Assembly (NCBI GenBank): GCA_024637045.1
Contig: JAGXFX010000023.1
Coordinates: forward strand, 57,790 to 121,789
Source of the DNA: Soehngenia sp.
GTDB lineage: Bacteria; Bacillota; Clostridia; Tissierellales; Tissierellaceae
Direction of reading: 5' to 3'
Length of the DNA stretch: 64,000 bases
The position numbers and the translations under genes were made by a program. Below are positions 1 to 7,384 of the stretch, one piece after another (the first letter of the stretch is position 1; the number at the start of each line of letters is the position of its first letter). The notes beneath the pieces are model-generated. The model had not been told where the DNA came from and searched no databases. It saw nothing but the letters and a program-made list of their open reading frames with translations.

Positions 1-670
1 TATCACCTGCTGTTGGGCCTTCACCCTGCATAGCAAGAATACCATCCATAATATGAAGTTGAAATTCGGCTGACTGATGAATATCGGCTAGAATTTCCCC
101 AAATTTTTCAGGATTGGGAGCCATTTTATGATATTTTGCCTTTGCTAAGCCGGGAATGCATCCAAATACATTTTTTACAGCTCCTGTATAAATCCCCGCT
201 GAGTGTGTCTTTAATTTTGGTAGGTTTATAACTACATCAGCATCGAAAATGGGTCTTGCAAGAAACATCTTTTCACCATTTTCGCTATTCGGTGTAACTT
301 CAACAACACCTTCCCTATCAAAGTTTTTAACAAAAGCCCCTTCTTCTTGAGCTACTTTTTCGTAGCCTGCTACCTTGAAGCTTTCTGCAGTAGGTGCTAT
401 CCCTGCAATAGCACCGCCTGAACTATCTCCTATCCACACTTCACATCCTCGCTGTTTCAAAATTCTTACCATTGCACGGGTAAATTCAGAATGAGTTACA
501 GCAGCTGATTCAGATGTTTTTGGACCAATTAGATTTACCTTAAGTAAAACCTTATCCTTTGGATGGACGAACAAATCCCAGCCTCCTAGGCTTTCTATTC
601 CTTCGTTGATTTTTATCATCAAACCGTTCAATTCATATTCTTTACACTCTTGAATAGCTACGTTGACCAC
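1..670 (-). CDS. DUF362 domain protein (partial, C-terminus off window)
   Basis: The minus strand is open from a GTG at 668-670 to the window edge, giving 223 codons. The start is preceded by AAAGGAG about ten bases upstream. The translation has the hallmarks of the DUF362 family: an early KVNLIGPKTSE segment, then THSEFTRAMVRILKQRG, then a GDSSGG turn, then INLPKLKTHSAG followed by YTGAVKNVFGCIPGLAK. DUF362 proteins are often fused to ferredoxin-like domains, but no cysteine cluster is seen in the visible part and the rest is missing. It starts 15 bases after the cyclase gene, with its RBS against that gene's stop, so the two are probably co-transcribed. The substrate is unknown. Confidence 0.85.
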   Translation of the reverse strand, partial: MVNVAIQECKEYELNGLMIKINEGIESLGGWDLFVHPKDKVLLKVNLIGPKTSESAAVTHSEFTRAMVRILKQRGCEVWIGDSSGGAIAGIAPTAESFKVAGYEKVAQEEGAFVKNFDREGVVEVTPNSENGEKMFLARPIFDADVVINLPKLKTHSAGIYTGAVKNVFGCIPGLAKAKYHKMAPNPEKFGEILADIHQSAEFQLHIMDGILAMQGEGPTAGD

Positions 671-685
671 TTTGATTCAGCTCCT

Positions 686-1315
686 TTACTTAAAACTCAC
701 AACCCTTGCCACAACCCTGGCAAGAGATGCCTCTGCTCTAATTTTCAAAGGCAATGCAATAACCTCAAATTTCTCTATATTTACAAGAAGTCCAAGATTT
801 CTTAGGTTTTCAATTATAAGAATATCATTTCCCAAAAGCTTCTTATGAATGCTAAAAGGATACTGATCCGGTGATGGCAAATCCATTCCAAGCATTTTTA
901 TCTTTTTATCAATAAATAAATCAGCCAACTCTTCCTCAACCACTGGATGATTCTTGAAATACTCGGCACTACCAAATTTATTCTCAAAACCAGTGTAAAG
1001 AAGGATTATGCTGCTTTCTTCTACTATGTCCCAATACTCATCCTTGATCCCAATAGCATCTTGATTCCTTACATCCAGCAAACAACCTTTTCCGAAAAAT
1101 TTATCAGCAGGATAATCACTTATTACAACATTGCTTTTCATAATGTGGCTGGCAACATCAATGTGAGTCCCAACATGCATTCCTGTTTCCAATCTAGTAT
1201 CATTATACTTATCCTTATCAAGGAATCTGTTTTGGTATAGCTTCAAATCATCATCACCAGGATATGCGCTTATTCCCGCTTCAATGGTATAGCTTAAATC
1301 AACGAATTCAGTCAT
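686..1315 (-). CDS. Cyclase family protein (kynurenine formamidase-like)
   Basis: This 209-residue protein carries the metal-binding signature of the cyclase/arylformamidase family: H47-x-G-T-H51-x-D53-x-x-x-H57. Members are metal-dependent amidohydrolases, such as kynurenine formamidase and isatin hydrolase. Length is normal for the family and there is no signal peptide, so it is cytosolic. It is the first gene of a likely two-gene unit with the DUF362 protein downstream. Its upstream region contains a 76-base element (1406-1481) that recurs before the gene at 1856-2275. No tryptophan catabolism gene is adjacent, so the substrate should not be assumed. Confidence 0.85.
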   Translation of the reverse strand: MTEFVDLSYTIEAGISAYPGDDDLKLYQNRFLDKDKYNDTRLETGMHVGTHIDVASHIMKSNVVISDYPADKFFGKGCLLDVRNQDAIGIKDEYWDIVEESSIILLYTGFENKFGSAEYFKNHPVVEEELADLFIDKKIKMLGMDLPSPDQYPFSIHKKLLGNDILIIENLRNLGLLVNIEKFEVIALPLKIRAEASLARVVARVVSFK

Positions 1316-1403
1316 ATGCTTTATTCTCCTTTAGGTAGTGTCCTCACTACAGTCACCAAGGTTAAATCCTATTCACTTTATTAAATTATTTCCATATAGT
1401 GCA

Positions 1404-1481
1404 ATTATACCGTACTTTAAGTGTTCAATAAACTGAATTCTGAATATTTAAAGAATTGTAATCGTTTTGTTATAAATTAAT
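1404..1481 (-). promoter_or_regulatory. Promoter module, copy 1 of a duplicated 76-bp element
   Basis: Reading leftward, TATAAT (1404-1409 on the complement) sits about 90 bases before the cyclase start. The 76 bases 1406-1481 match 2385-2460 without gaps at 61 of 76 positions. The best conserved blocks are TCTGAATATTT and the TTGTAAT(C/T)GTTTTGT segment. No clean TTGACA -35 box is seen, so the conserved upstream blocks may bind an activator. The promoter role is inferred from position and the TATAAT. Confidence 0.5.
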
Positions 1482-1491
1482 TATACGTAAA

Positions 1492-1517
1492 GAGCCAAGG
1501 CGACTACTCCTCGGCTC
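1492..1517 (-). terminator. Terminator after the small Cys protein gene
   Basis: The stem GAGCCaAGG/CCTcGGCTC lies just beyond the second-frame stop of the small gene at 1528-1675. On the minus strand it is followed by TTTACG, a short T-tract. Confidence 0.5.
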
Positions 1518-1527
1518 CCATTTCTTA

Positions 1528-1675
1528 TTAGTTCTTGCAACCATTTTTCCCGCATGTTATCTTTCCGGATGTTGAACTCCAATGATTAGGATTTTTTAGT
1601 ATCAACACCACATCCTGTCTTACCACCTTTTGTTCCTTTATGAACTTCTCCAGTCGGTGTGTGTTTAACAGGCAT
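1528..1675 (-). pseudogene. Small Cys-rich protein with a +1 homopolymer frameshift
   Basis: An ATG at 1673-1675 follows a very strong RBS (GAGGGGGTG). The first frame reads 29 residues (starting MPVKHTPTGEVHKG) and stops at 1586-1588, directly after a run of six A. If the run had five A, the frame would continue without a stop through residues NPNHWSSTSGKITCGKNGCKN-like to a TAA at 1528-1530. That gives a 48-residue protein with cysteines near positions 22, 41 and 46. The second frame is equally protein-like (NPNHW, paired CG) and is followed by a hairpin, so the intended product is probably the 48-residue form. The cause could be a real mutation, a sequencing error in the A-run, or transcriptional slippage. 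I know similar small uncharacterised proteins but no function. Confidence 0.6.
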
Positions 1676-1855
1676 TATTTCACCCCCTCTCCTAATATAA
1701 GAGTTGATTAATCAGAGTAGACATTAAGGAACATGAATTAATGGCAAAAGATACCTAATATTACTTCCCTCATAGTCAGTTACTTAGGTAGTCTATCTTT
1801 GCGCTGAAAACCCTCCGTAAAATTGTATCCGTCCTTTGCAGGCTATTCGAAAGTA

Positions 1856-2275
1856 CTACCTTTTGATATCATTGATATCCTCTACAATAATCCAATCGTC
1901 CATATTGCTTGCACGTTCGTATGAAAAAGGCTCAATACTAAAGACATCTTTCAATTCTACAAAGCATAAATACCTTTTGCCATTCCATCTCTTCTCTTGT
2001 GCAGCAGTCAATTGAAACTTATCTCCATTTTCTCTTATGAGCTGCTCAGACTCTTCCTTTGTTAACTTATCTGAATGAAAAGCGCTTGCAACAATGCCTT
2101 TTGCCTTGATTAATCCATCACCATTATTTTCAATCAAATAAACAGTTTCACCTGCATTTACCCTTCCATGGGGCAGTTTTCTTCCTGCAGCTCCTCTTAT
2201 AAGCATGGTTTTTGAACCATTCAACAGGTTTTCCAATTCTTTTGCCTTGGCATCACAATAAGCTAAATGTTCCAT
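1856..2275 (-). CDS. Hypothetical protein, PUA/ASCH-like
   Basis: This 139-residue soluble protein has an N-terminal segment rich in basic and Gly residues (LIRGAAGRKLPHGRVN), followed by GETVYLIENNGDGLIKAKGIV. That is the pattern of PUA/ASCH/EVE-like beta-barrel folds that contact nucleic acids. A tryptophan-rich stretch (KRWNGKRYLCFVELKDV) follows, then a C-terminal MDDWIIVEDI. The fold assignment comes from sequence style only and is weak; no catalytic motif is visible. It stands alone, with its own promoter region at 2383-2460 that duplicates the one before the cyclase gene. Confidence 0.6.
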   Translation of the reverse strand: MEHLAYCDAKAKELENLLNGSKTMLIRGAAGRKLPHGRVNAGETVYLIENNGDGLIKAKGIVASAFHSDKLTKEESEQLIRENGDKFQLTAAQEKRWNGKRYLCFVELKDVFSIEPFSYERASNMDDWIIVEDINDIKR

Positions 2276-2382
2276 CCTATCATCCTTTCCAAGTGTTATT
2301 GACTTAAAATTAACCTTATATTCCTATTTCAAAAGCAATTATATATAGGTTCTGCTTCATCCAATTATCACTACACAAACTC

Positions 2383-2460
2383 ATTATATCGCATTTTAAA
2401 TGTGTATAAAACTGTATTCTGAATATTTGTTAAATTGTAATTGTTTTGTCATAAATTAAT
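2383..2460 (-). promoter_or_regulatory. Promoter module, copy 2 of the duplicated 76-bp element
   Basis: This is the second copy of the element at 1406-1481 (61 of 76 identical, no gaps). A TATAAT on the minus strand (complement of 2383-2388) lies about 110 bases before the start of the 139-residue gene. Confidence 0.5.
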
Positions 2461-2491
2461 GAATTTAAACATTAGAAAACATTGACATAAC

Positions 2492-2530
2492 AAAACCCTA
2501 TCAAAGGAATACCCCCTTGGTAGGGTTTTT
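2492..2530. terminator. GGTAGG-family hairpin 1
   Basis: The arms AAAACCCTAtCAAaGG and CCTTGGTAGGGTTTT form a long stem with flanking A and T runs, so it could terminate in either direction. It lies after the stop of the 44-residue gene at 2544-2678. It is one of four hairpins with a CCTACC...GGTAGG stem between 2.5 and 7.5 kb. Confidence 0.7.
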
Positions 2531-2543
2531 GCTGATACTATTT

Positions 2544-2678
2544 TTATAGAAATTGTTGTTTTAGCTTTTCCAACTCATTTTTAAGGTTTTCAATCTCTTT
2601 TTTTTGAGCACTTGCTTGAGCTATGGCTGATAAAGAAAACACGAATGCTACTGGCGCTAGGTATGCAAGGAATTCCAT
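2544..2678 (-). CDS. Small membrane protein with C-terminal coiled coil (44 aa)
   Basis: The ATG at 2676-2678 is preceded by a near-perfect AGGAGGTG. The 44-residue product has a hydrophobic N-terminal helix (residues 3-24, LAYLAPVAFVFSLSAIAQA). It is followed by a charged amphipathic helix with heptad-like leucines (EIENLKNELEKLKQQ). It begins 23 bases after the stop of the DUF3169 gene, so it is probably the third gene of an XRE-DUF3169-small protein operon. I do not recognise a family. The RBS, the composition and the terminator that follows make it a convincing gene despite its size. Confidence 0.75.
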   Translation of the reverse strand: MEFLAYLAPVAFVFSLSAIAQASAQKKEIENLKNELEKLKQQFL

Positions 2679-2701
2679 AGTGTTACACCTCCTGTTTAAT
2701 A

Positions 2702-3430
2702 CTATTTTTTATAAACTGAATAATACCCATATGAAGCTACGTTTTCCAACATCCAGATACAACTGATAACTATAGGCAATGCTCCAGTTTCGAGTACCAT
2801 GTTACTTATAATAGTAATCAAGATAAAACCTAATGAGGCAGATCTTGATGACTGGAATGCATGATATCCTGATTTATATATCCTCAGTTTTTCAGCTTCA
2901 TCACAACTCTCAATAAAATCCTTAGTGAATTTGAATGTTGTAGGATCACCTTTTAATCGAGTGTCTTTTCTCTGTATAAATCGTATAACATATATTTCAA
3001 ACAATGCCATTGCTAATATGTTAGTCAAAAATACCATTAAAACTATTAAAAAATTATCAGATGTTTTGTCCAGTGTAGTCCCGTAAACAAGAAAATTCAA
3101 AACCATAAATATCGAATTTAAAGTTAATGCCGTATCCAACTTTTTCTTGGCTATGTTATCTTTCTCCTCGTACTCATCATCTGACATTACATCTATCTTT
3201 TCATATACTTTTTTTGCTTTCATGAATAGATATACAGATGGGATAAACAATACAAATACTAAAAGAACAAATATATAAATATTGATATCAACTAGAAAAT
3301 TCCCTATCTCCGATAATTTAGCTAAACCTCCAGCTTCCCCAAATTTAAGTAGTCCTACCGAAAATACTGCACCAATTACTCCACCTATAAACAAAAGAAA
3401 AATTATTCTATAAATACTTTTTTTATTCAT
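2702..3430 (-). CDS. DUF3169 family membrane protein
   Basis: This protein of about 242 residues has six predicted membrane helices in pairs near the N-terminus, the middle and the C-terminus. Between the first two pairs lies an acidic loop (DVMSDDEYEEKDNIAKKKLD). This architecture and the KxYE...DEYxEK segment match DUF3169, a Bacillota family of unknown function usually encoded beside an XRE regulator. I chose the ATG at 3428-3430 because GAGGAGGAC sits eight bases upstream. This start overlaps the stop of the regulator gene, so the two are translationally coupled. Confidence 0.8.
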   Translation of the reverse strand: MNKKSIYRIIFLLFIGGVIGAVFSVGLLKFGEAGGLAKLSEIGNFLVDINIYIFVLLVFVLFIPSVYLFMKAKKVYEKIDVMSDDEYEEKDNIAKKKLDTALTLNSIFMVLNFLVYGTTLDKTSDNFLIVLMVFLTNILAMALFEIYVIRFIQRKDTRLKGDPTTFKFTKDFIESCDEAEKLRIYKSGYHAFQSSRSASLGFILITIISNMVLETGALPIVISCIWMLENVASYGYYSVYKK

Positions 3431-3638
3431 CACTACTGTCCTCCTCATAAATAAATATATCTTCTACTGAAACATCAAATATCCTTGCAATTTTAAGTGC
3501 AAGTGTAACTGATGGGCTATACTCACCTCTTTCTATCGAGCTAATGGTTTGCCTTGATACTTCTGCTAACTTTCCCAACTCTGCTTGATTTATGCCAAGC
3601 TTAGCTCTTTGAACCTTTAAATAATTGACTAAGGGCAC
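3423..3638 (-). CDS. XRE-family helix-turn-helix regulator
   Basis: The HTH_3 domain fills almost the whole protein: a first helix (YLKVQRAKLG), then NQAELGKLAEVSRQTISSIERGEYSPSVTLALKIARIF, then an acidic tail. The reading frame is open further upstream. The GTG at 3636-3638 is the best start because AAGGAG lies ten bases before it and the resulting 71 residues match the usual 65-75 residue size. Two palindromes upstream (3697-3712, 3727-3742) probably bind this protein, implying autoregulation. It is the first gene of the operon with DUF3169. Confidence 0.85.
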   Translation of the reverse strand: MPLVNYLKVQRAKLGINQAELGKLAEVSRQTISSIERGEYSPSVTLALKIARIFDVSVEDIFIYEEDSSDE

Positions 3639-3696
3639 ATCCCTCACTCTCCTTTTCAATAATCGCAACCTTATTGACAAGTTATCTTATAAATTT

Positions 3697-3742
3697 GACA
3701 ACTATATTTGTCACAAGCTTATCAAAGACAAGTATACTTGTC
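3697..3742 (-). promoter_or_regulatory. Tandem operators upstream of the XRE operon
   Basis: GACAAGTATACTTGTC (3727-3742) is a perfect 16-base palindrome. GACAACTATATTTGTC (3697-3712) is a near copy. Their centres are 30 bases apart, about three helical turns. Plausible -35 and -10 boxes on the minus strand (GTGACA, 17 bases, TATAAG) overlap and follow the proximal copy. This is the expected layout for repression by the XRE protein encoded just downstream. Confidence 0.65.
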
Positions 3743-3840
3743 AACACTATTTTATAATTTCTGTATTTATCTTTTGATAATGTCACCTTATAATTATCTT
3801 TTGATTATGTAACAATTATCGAAAAAAAAGCTCTATTGAA

Positions 3841-3875
3841 AATCCTACCAGAGAGATCGTCTCCTTGGTAGGGGA
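3841..3875. repeat. GGTAGG-family hairpin 2, in a divergent intergenic region
   Basis: CCTACCagaGAGA pairs with TCTCcttGGTAGG. It lies between divergently transcribed genes (XRE to the left, lipoprotein to the right), where neither gene ends. It may be a leader attenuator or a mobile-type repeat. The 344 bases between the two genes otherwise contain only the operators and AT-rich promoter-like sequence. Confidence 0.55.
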
Positions 3876-3982
3876 TAATATTTGTTGAATTATCAACATA
3901 AGTGTATTATTATGTTATTGTATTATCAAAGTTTTTCGGCGTATTTTAACTGATGACAAACACCTGTATTGGAGGAGTTGTA

Positions 3983-5089
3983 ATGAAAAGATTGGTAGTT
4001 TTTATGGTAGTTATAATATTATTGGTAACTGGGTGTACATCTCCAAGCTCAATACCGGATATAAAGCTAGATGACTCACGCTTTGATGGATATGAACCAG
4101 AGAAATCCCTTTACTACAATCTTGATTCAGGGATAAGGTTTAGAGTGAGTCCAATGGTTGAAGCGACATATCTTGCTGTTGAGATGGCAAAAAACAGCAA
4201 TGACTTCACCAATTACCAAAGTAATACACCCTATATTGAGGCTGGCAAGGAAAGGTTCAAGGATTTTGAGGATCATGAGTTCATTAGAATGCTCTCCTCC
4301 ATGATGATTAGGGGATACACCTATGATGCGATACCCTCATCAATTTATCATTTTAATGAGAATTTTACCCTGAGGGATGATATAGAGATCAATGAGTTTA
4401 CTATGAAAAGGTCCAGTGGACAGGATAATCTCGAGAAGCTTATGGTCTACCTTAAGGCATTTAGAATGGACAGTGACTTTGATTCATATTTTAGGGAGAA
4501 TAAAGAGCAGTACATAAAAATGATGGATAAAGGCCATTACATGGTAAATTCCTACAATGTAGAGGAAACAATTGAGGATTTCTACGGAAAGCCAATACAG
4601 AATTCGACAATCACTGTCACTCCCCATGCAAAGAACGCCTATGGTGTTTCCATTGACCTTAAGACCGGATCGCTTGAGGTGCTTCCAACCCTTGGAGTAT
4701 ATGACGACTACGAGATATTCATTAACGTCTTGGTCCATGAGATTTCCCACACCTATGTGAATCCACTGACTGCACAGCAGGGTGAGATTTTGGATGAAAC
4801 AGAAGTATTGTACGAACCAATAAAGAAGGAAATGTCCAACCAAGCCTACACAACCTGGGAGACAACAGTCAATGAACATATAGTCAGGGCCAACACCGCT
4901 ATTATGATAAAAGACATACTTGGGGAGACAGCCTACAAAAATTCCCTCAGCAAAGATCGCGAGAGAGGCTTTAAGTATATAGACGAAGTTGTGGAGTCAG
5001 CTTCTTATTATATTGAAAATCGTGACGAATACCCAACTTTTGAGGATTATCATCTCGAAATCATGAAGATGTTTCTTAACCTTAAGTGA
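3983..5089 (+). CDS. Lipoprotein with DUF4932-like zinc metalloprotease domain
   Basis: The 368-residue product starts at the ATG following GGAGGAGTTGTA. It has a lipoprotein signal ending in the lipobox LVTGC, so it is anchored outside the membrane. Mid-protein the sequence LVHEISHTYVNP supplies an HExxH zinc site, and a conserved glutamate is likely in the helix after it (NEHIVRANTA region). The domain order and length resemble DUF4932 proteins, a family of secreted putative metallopeptidases. It is monocistronic, with a terminator at 5095-5127. Substrate unknown. Confidence 0.8.
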   Translation: MKRLVVFMVVIILLVTGCTSPSSIPDIKLDDSRFDGYEPEKSLYYNLDSGIRFRVSPMVEATYLAVEMAKNSNDFTNYQSNTPYIEAGKERFKDFEDHEFIRMLSSMMIRGYTYDAIPSSIYHFNENFTLRDDIEINEFTMKRSSGQDNLEKLMVYLKAFRMDSDFDSYFRENKEQYIKMMDKGHYMVNSYNVEETIEDFYGKPIQNSTITVTPHAKNAYGVSIDLKTGSLEVLPTLGVYDDYEIFINVLVHEISHTYVNPLTAQQGEILDETEVLYEPIKKEMSNQAYTTWETTVNEHIVRANTAIMIKDILGETAYKNSLSKDRERGFKYIDEVVESASYYIENRDEYPTFEDYHLEIMKMFLNLK

Positions 5090-5094
5090 AATAG

Positions 5095-5127
5095 AACCCT
5101 ACCGGGAGACTCCCTGGTAGGGTTTGT
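5095..5127 (+). terminator. GGTAGG-family hairpin 3 (terminator)
   Basis: AACCCTACCgGGAG pairs with CTCCcTGGTAGGGTT just after the lipoprotein stop, followed by TGTTTATTT. It probably also ends leftward transcripts from the decayed hydrolase. Confidence 0.75.
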
Positions 5128-5516
5128 TTATTTAAATTCCGATAAAAAAGCCTTAATTTCCTTGGCAATCACATCAGCCTTCTCATGATGAACGTAGTGA
5201 TTTGTATCAATAAGCAGGTGCTTGTTTGTGTCTATATTTGAAAGATACCCAAGCAATGCATCCTTCTATCCAACAACTCTTGCATCTTGCTGTTCGGAAA
5301 TAAAGAAGTACATTGGAGTGTTTATTGGAACTATTCCTTGTTCAACTGTTCTTGCATTTTCTAATTATTAACTTCAATCATACTACCTGGTGGCAAATAT
5401 TCTTTAGCTTCGATTTGTAGTTGATTCTTGTGATTGATCATGGAAGCAAGCAACAGTACTAATACTATTGCGAAGATACTTGCTAAGATAATTCCAAATA
5501 CCATCAAGGGTTTCAT
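5128..5516 (-). pseudogene. Decayed alpha/beta-hydrolase: N- and C-terminal remnants joined
   Basis: An ATG (5514-5516) after GGGGAGGAG opens a 50-residue frame. It has a membrane helix followed by INHKNQLQIEAKEYLPPG and ends IEVNN-stop. This is how membrane-anchored alpha/beta-hydrolases of Clostridia begin, before a VYxEGxG strand that is missing here. Directly after, in another frame (from about 5360), the sequence reads like the C-terminus of the same family: INTPMYFFISEQQDARVVG, an in-frame TAG, then LGYLSNIDTNKHLLIDTNHYVHHEKADVIAKEIKAFL to a TAA at 5128-5130. The catalytic core with its GxSxG is absent. I read this as one gene that lost its middle and gained stops. Confidence 0.7.
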
Positions 5517-5575
5517 ATTCTCCTCCCCAGTTTTCAACTTTGTAAAGTTTTCAATAACTCTCACAATATATCTAT

Positions 5576-6451
5576 TTAAAGCATCTTTAATAGACCTTCG
5601 TAAAACTTATGAGCATTTAGGATTACACCTTTATGGTTTTCATTTTCAATAATTTTTGATTTGATGTTTGGAAATCTATCTTTATAACCTTCCAAATTTG
5701 TCTCCCATATCTCATCATTGCCACCTATAACCTGATAGATTGGAATATTCAACTCATTTTCAGAATCTACTCCATTGTTTTTTTGATCTAATGTAGAAGC
5801 ATTTTGGAGCAGCAGGCTCTCCAACATCTTTTTATCAGTGTGCTTAATCTCTTCCGTGAAAAAGTTCATTAATTCTTTCTCTGTCTTCAAAGCATAAACA
5901 TTTTCAAAATCTGAGTATTTCCAGTCATACTTTCCAAGATTTCTCTTGTAATACCGTTTGACAATCGGTGTAAGTAAATCATGCTTGTATAAAAAGCCTC
6001 TAAAACCTTTAACATCCCTCAAGCTAAGTGAGGATGCCATCAAGACCACTTCATCAATTCTGGAATCCATGGCTGCCAATTCTATGGCTATTGGCCCGCC
6101 ATAAGATAATCCTATTGCTGTAATTGGACCAACCACATTGAGTTTGTCCAATAATACCTTCATATCCTTTGCATGATCCTTTATAGTAAGTTTTTCTTTT
6201 AAAGGGCTACTCAAACCCTCTCCTCGTCTATCAGGAAGTATTATTTTAGAAAACAGTTCATTCTCAATCATCCACTTAGCCGGTCTTAATAGCATGGTAT
6301 GATTCCCGCCCGATCCTCCGCCATGAATGTATAGGGCCGTCTTACCCAGTTTGTCAACACTCACAACTCTTGAATAGATAGTATTCCCTGATTCAATTTC
6401 GTAATAATCCAGAGACTCATCATAATTCAAATTTCTCTCCAAATTCAACAT
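5576..6451 (-). CDS. Alpha/beta-hydrolase
   Basis: This 291-residue protein has an alpha/beta-hydrolase fold. An oxyanion segment HGGGSGGNHTM follows the second strand, the nucleophile elbow is GLSYGG (Ser near residue 115), an acidic residue follows in GGNDEIWE, and a C-terminal histidine lies in NENHKG. There is no signal peptide. It follows the TetR gene by 44 bases on the same strand, so it probably belongs to the same autoregulated transcript. Substrate is unknown. It is related in fold to the decayed hydrolase next door but is not a copy of it. Confidence 0.85.
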   Translation of the reverse strand: MLNLERNLNYDESLDYYEIESGNTIYSRVVSVDKLGKTALYIHGGGSGGNHTMLLRPAKWMIENELFSKIILPDRRGEGLSSPLKEKLTIKDHAKDMKVLLDKLNVVGPITAIGLSYGGPIAIELAAMDSRIDEVVLMASSLSLRDVKGFRGFLYKHDLLTPIVKRYYKRNLGKYDWKYSDFENVYALKTEKELMNFFTEEIKHTDKKMLESLLLQNASTLDQKNNGVDSENELNIPIYQVIGGNDEIWETNLEGYKDRFPNIKSKIIENENHKGVILNAHKFYEGLLKML

Positions 6452-6495
6452 TTCTACTCCTCCTTTATTTAAATAATATAAATTCCTCTTGTATA

Positions 6496-7125
6496 CTAAC
6501 CCAACATCTCTGTTCTAGTCTGCTTTCTCAATCCATTTTCAAGAAAGGATATATAATACTCCAGATATTCATAAATCTTGTTCTTGTTGTCATTGTCAAT
6601 CTCAACGCCCAGGCTTGATACGAAATCTGTATAGTGAATAAGCATAAAACTGAATAATCCTGAAAGTACATCATAGGGAATATCTTCTCGAATCACTCCT
6701 GCCTCTACATTTTTCTTTACCAGTTCCTTGAAATAATCCCCCGAGATACTCCCAATTAAAGACTGTAATTTAACTTTTATATCCAGGTTTGATTCATTGG
6801 CAATTCTGATTCCAAAAGCAGCATATTCCGGAAATTTCAACGCAAAATCCATTGACGTTTTAATTTGCTGAAATAGTATTTCAAATATTGTTGCATTGTC
6901 ATTTGACTTGTTCGGAGATTGAGATTTTGCCTTCAAAAACTCTATCTTCTTTTCAGCAGTTCTTTTCACAAGCTCCAGATATAAATCCTCCTTGCTCTCA
7001 AAATAATGATAAAATGTCCCTTTACTGGTTTCTGAGATACTGATAATTGAATCAATTTTAGCATTATTATAGTCATTTTCACCAAATTCAATAATGGCTG
7101 CATTTATAATATCGTCTCTTTTCAT
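6496..7125 (-). CDS. TetR/AcrR-family regulator
   Basis: The N-terminal HTH reads AAIIEFGENDYNNAKIDSIISISETSKGTFYHYFESKEDLYLELV, a standard TetR_N domain in a 209-residue protein. The C-terminal ligand domain is helical and unclassified. Its upstream region has a consensus sigma-A promoter (7237-7265) immediately followed by two abutting 16-base palindromes (7208-7237). This strongly suggests that it represses its own operon, including the hydrolase downstream. Confidence 0.9.
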   Translation of the reverse strand: MKRDDIINAAIIEFGENDYNNAKIDSIISISETSKGTFYHYFESKEDLYLELVKRTAEKKIEFLKAKSQSPNKSNDNATIFEILFQQIKTSMDFALKFPEYAAFGIRIANESNLDIKVKLQSLIGSISGDYFKELVKKNVEAGVIREDIPYDVLSGLFSFMLIHYTDFVSSLGVEIDNDNKNKIYEYLEYYISFLENGLRKQTRTEMLG

Positions 7126-7207
7126 AAATAAACCTCATTTCATTTTTTATACATTTCTTATATCTTAGTTCGATAATCAATTTTTCTTACATCTTACTTC
7201 CATCAAC

Positions 7208-7237
7208 TAGACTGATCAGTCTAGACCGATGAGTCTA
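7208..7237 (-). promoter_or_regulatory. Double TetR operator
   Basis: TAGACTGATCAGTCTA (7208-7223) is a perfect palindrome. TAGACCGATGAGTCTA (7222-7237) is an imperfect copy that shares its first two bases with it. Centres are 14 bases apart. Both lie right after the -10 box, covering the transcription start. Confidence 0.75.
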
Positions 7238-7265
7238 GTATAGTCTTATTTCTCGCCACTGTCAA
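7237..7265 (-). promoter_or_regulatory. Sigma-A promoter of the tetR-hydrolase operon
   Basis: On the minus strand TTGACA (7260-7265) and TATACT (7237-7242) are separated by exactly 17 bases. It directs transcription toward the TetR start at 7125. Confidence 0.8.
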
Positions 7266-7384
7266 TACTACAAAAATAAATTTATAGAAATAGCATCTAA
7301 AAATTTAGTAATGTTACTTTTCTTGATACTCATGTGCGGAAGTTTCATGATACAAAAAAGTAGAAATTTTTTATTCATAATAGC

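Noticed and set aside
4484..4879. Minus-strand open frame of 131 codons
   Set aside because: It lies inside the lipoprotein gene, with no RBS and atypical composition.
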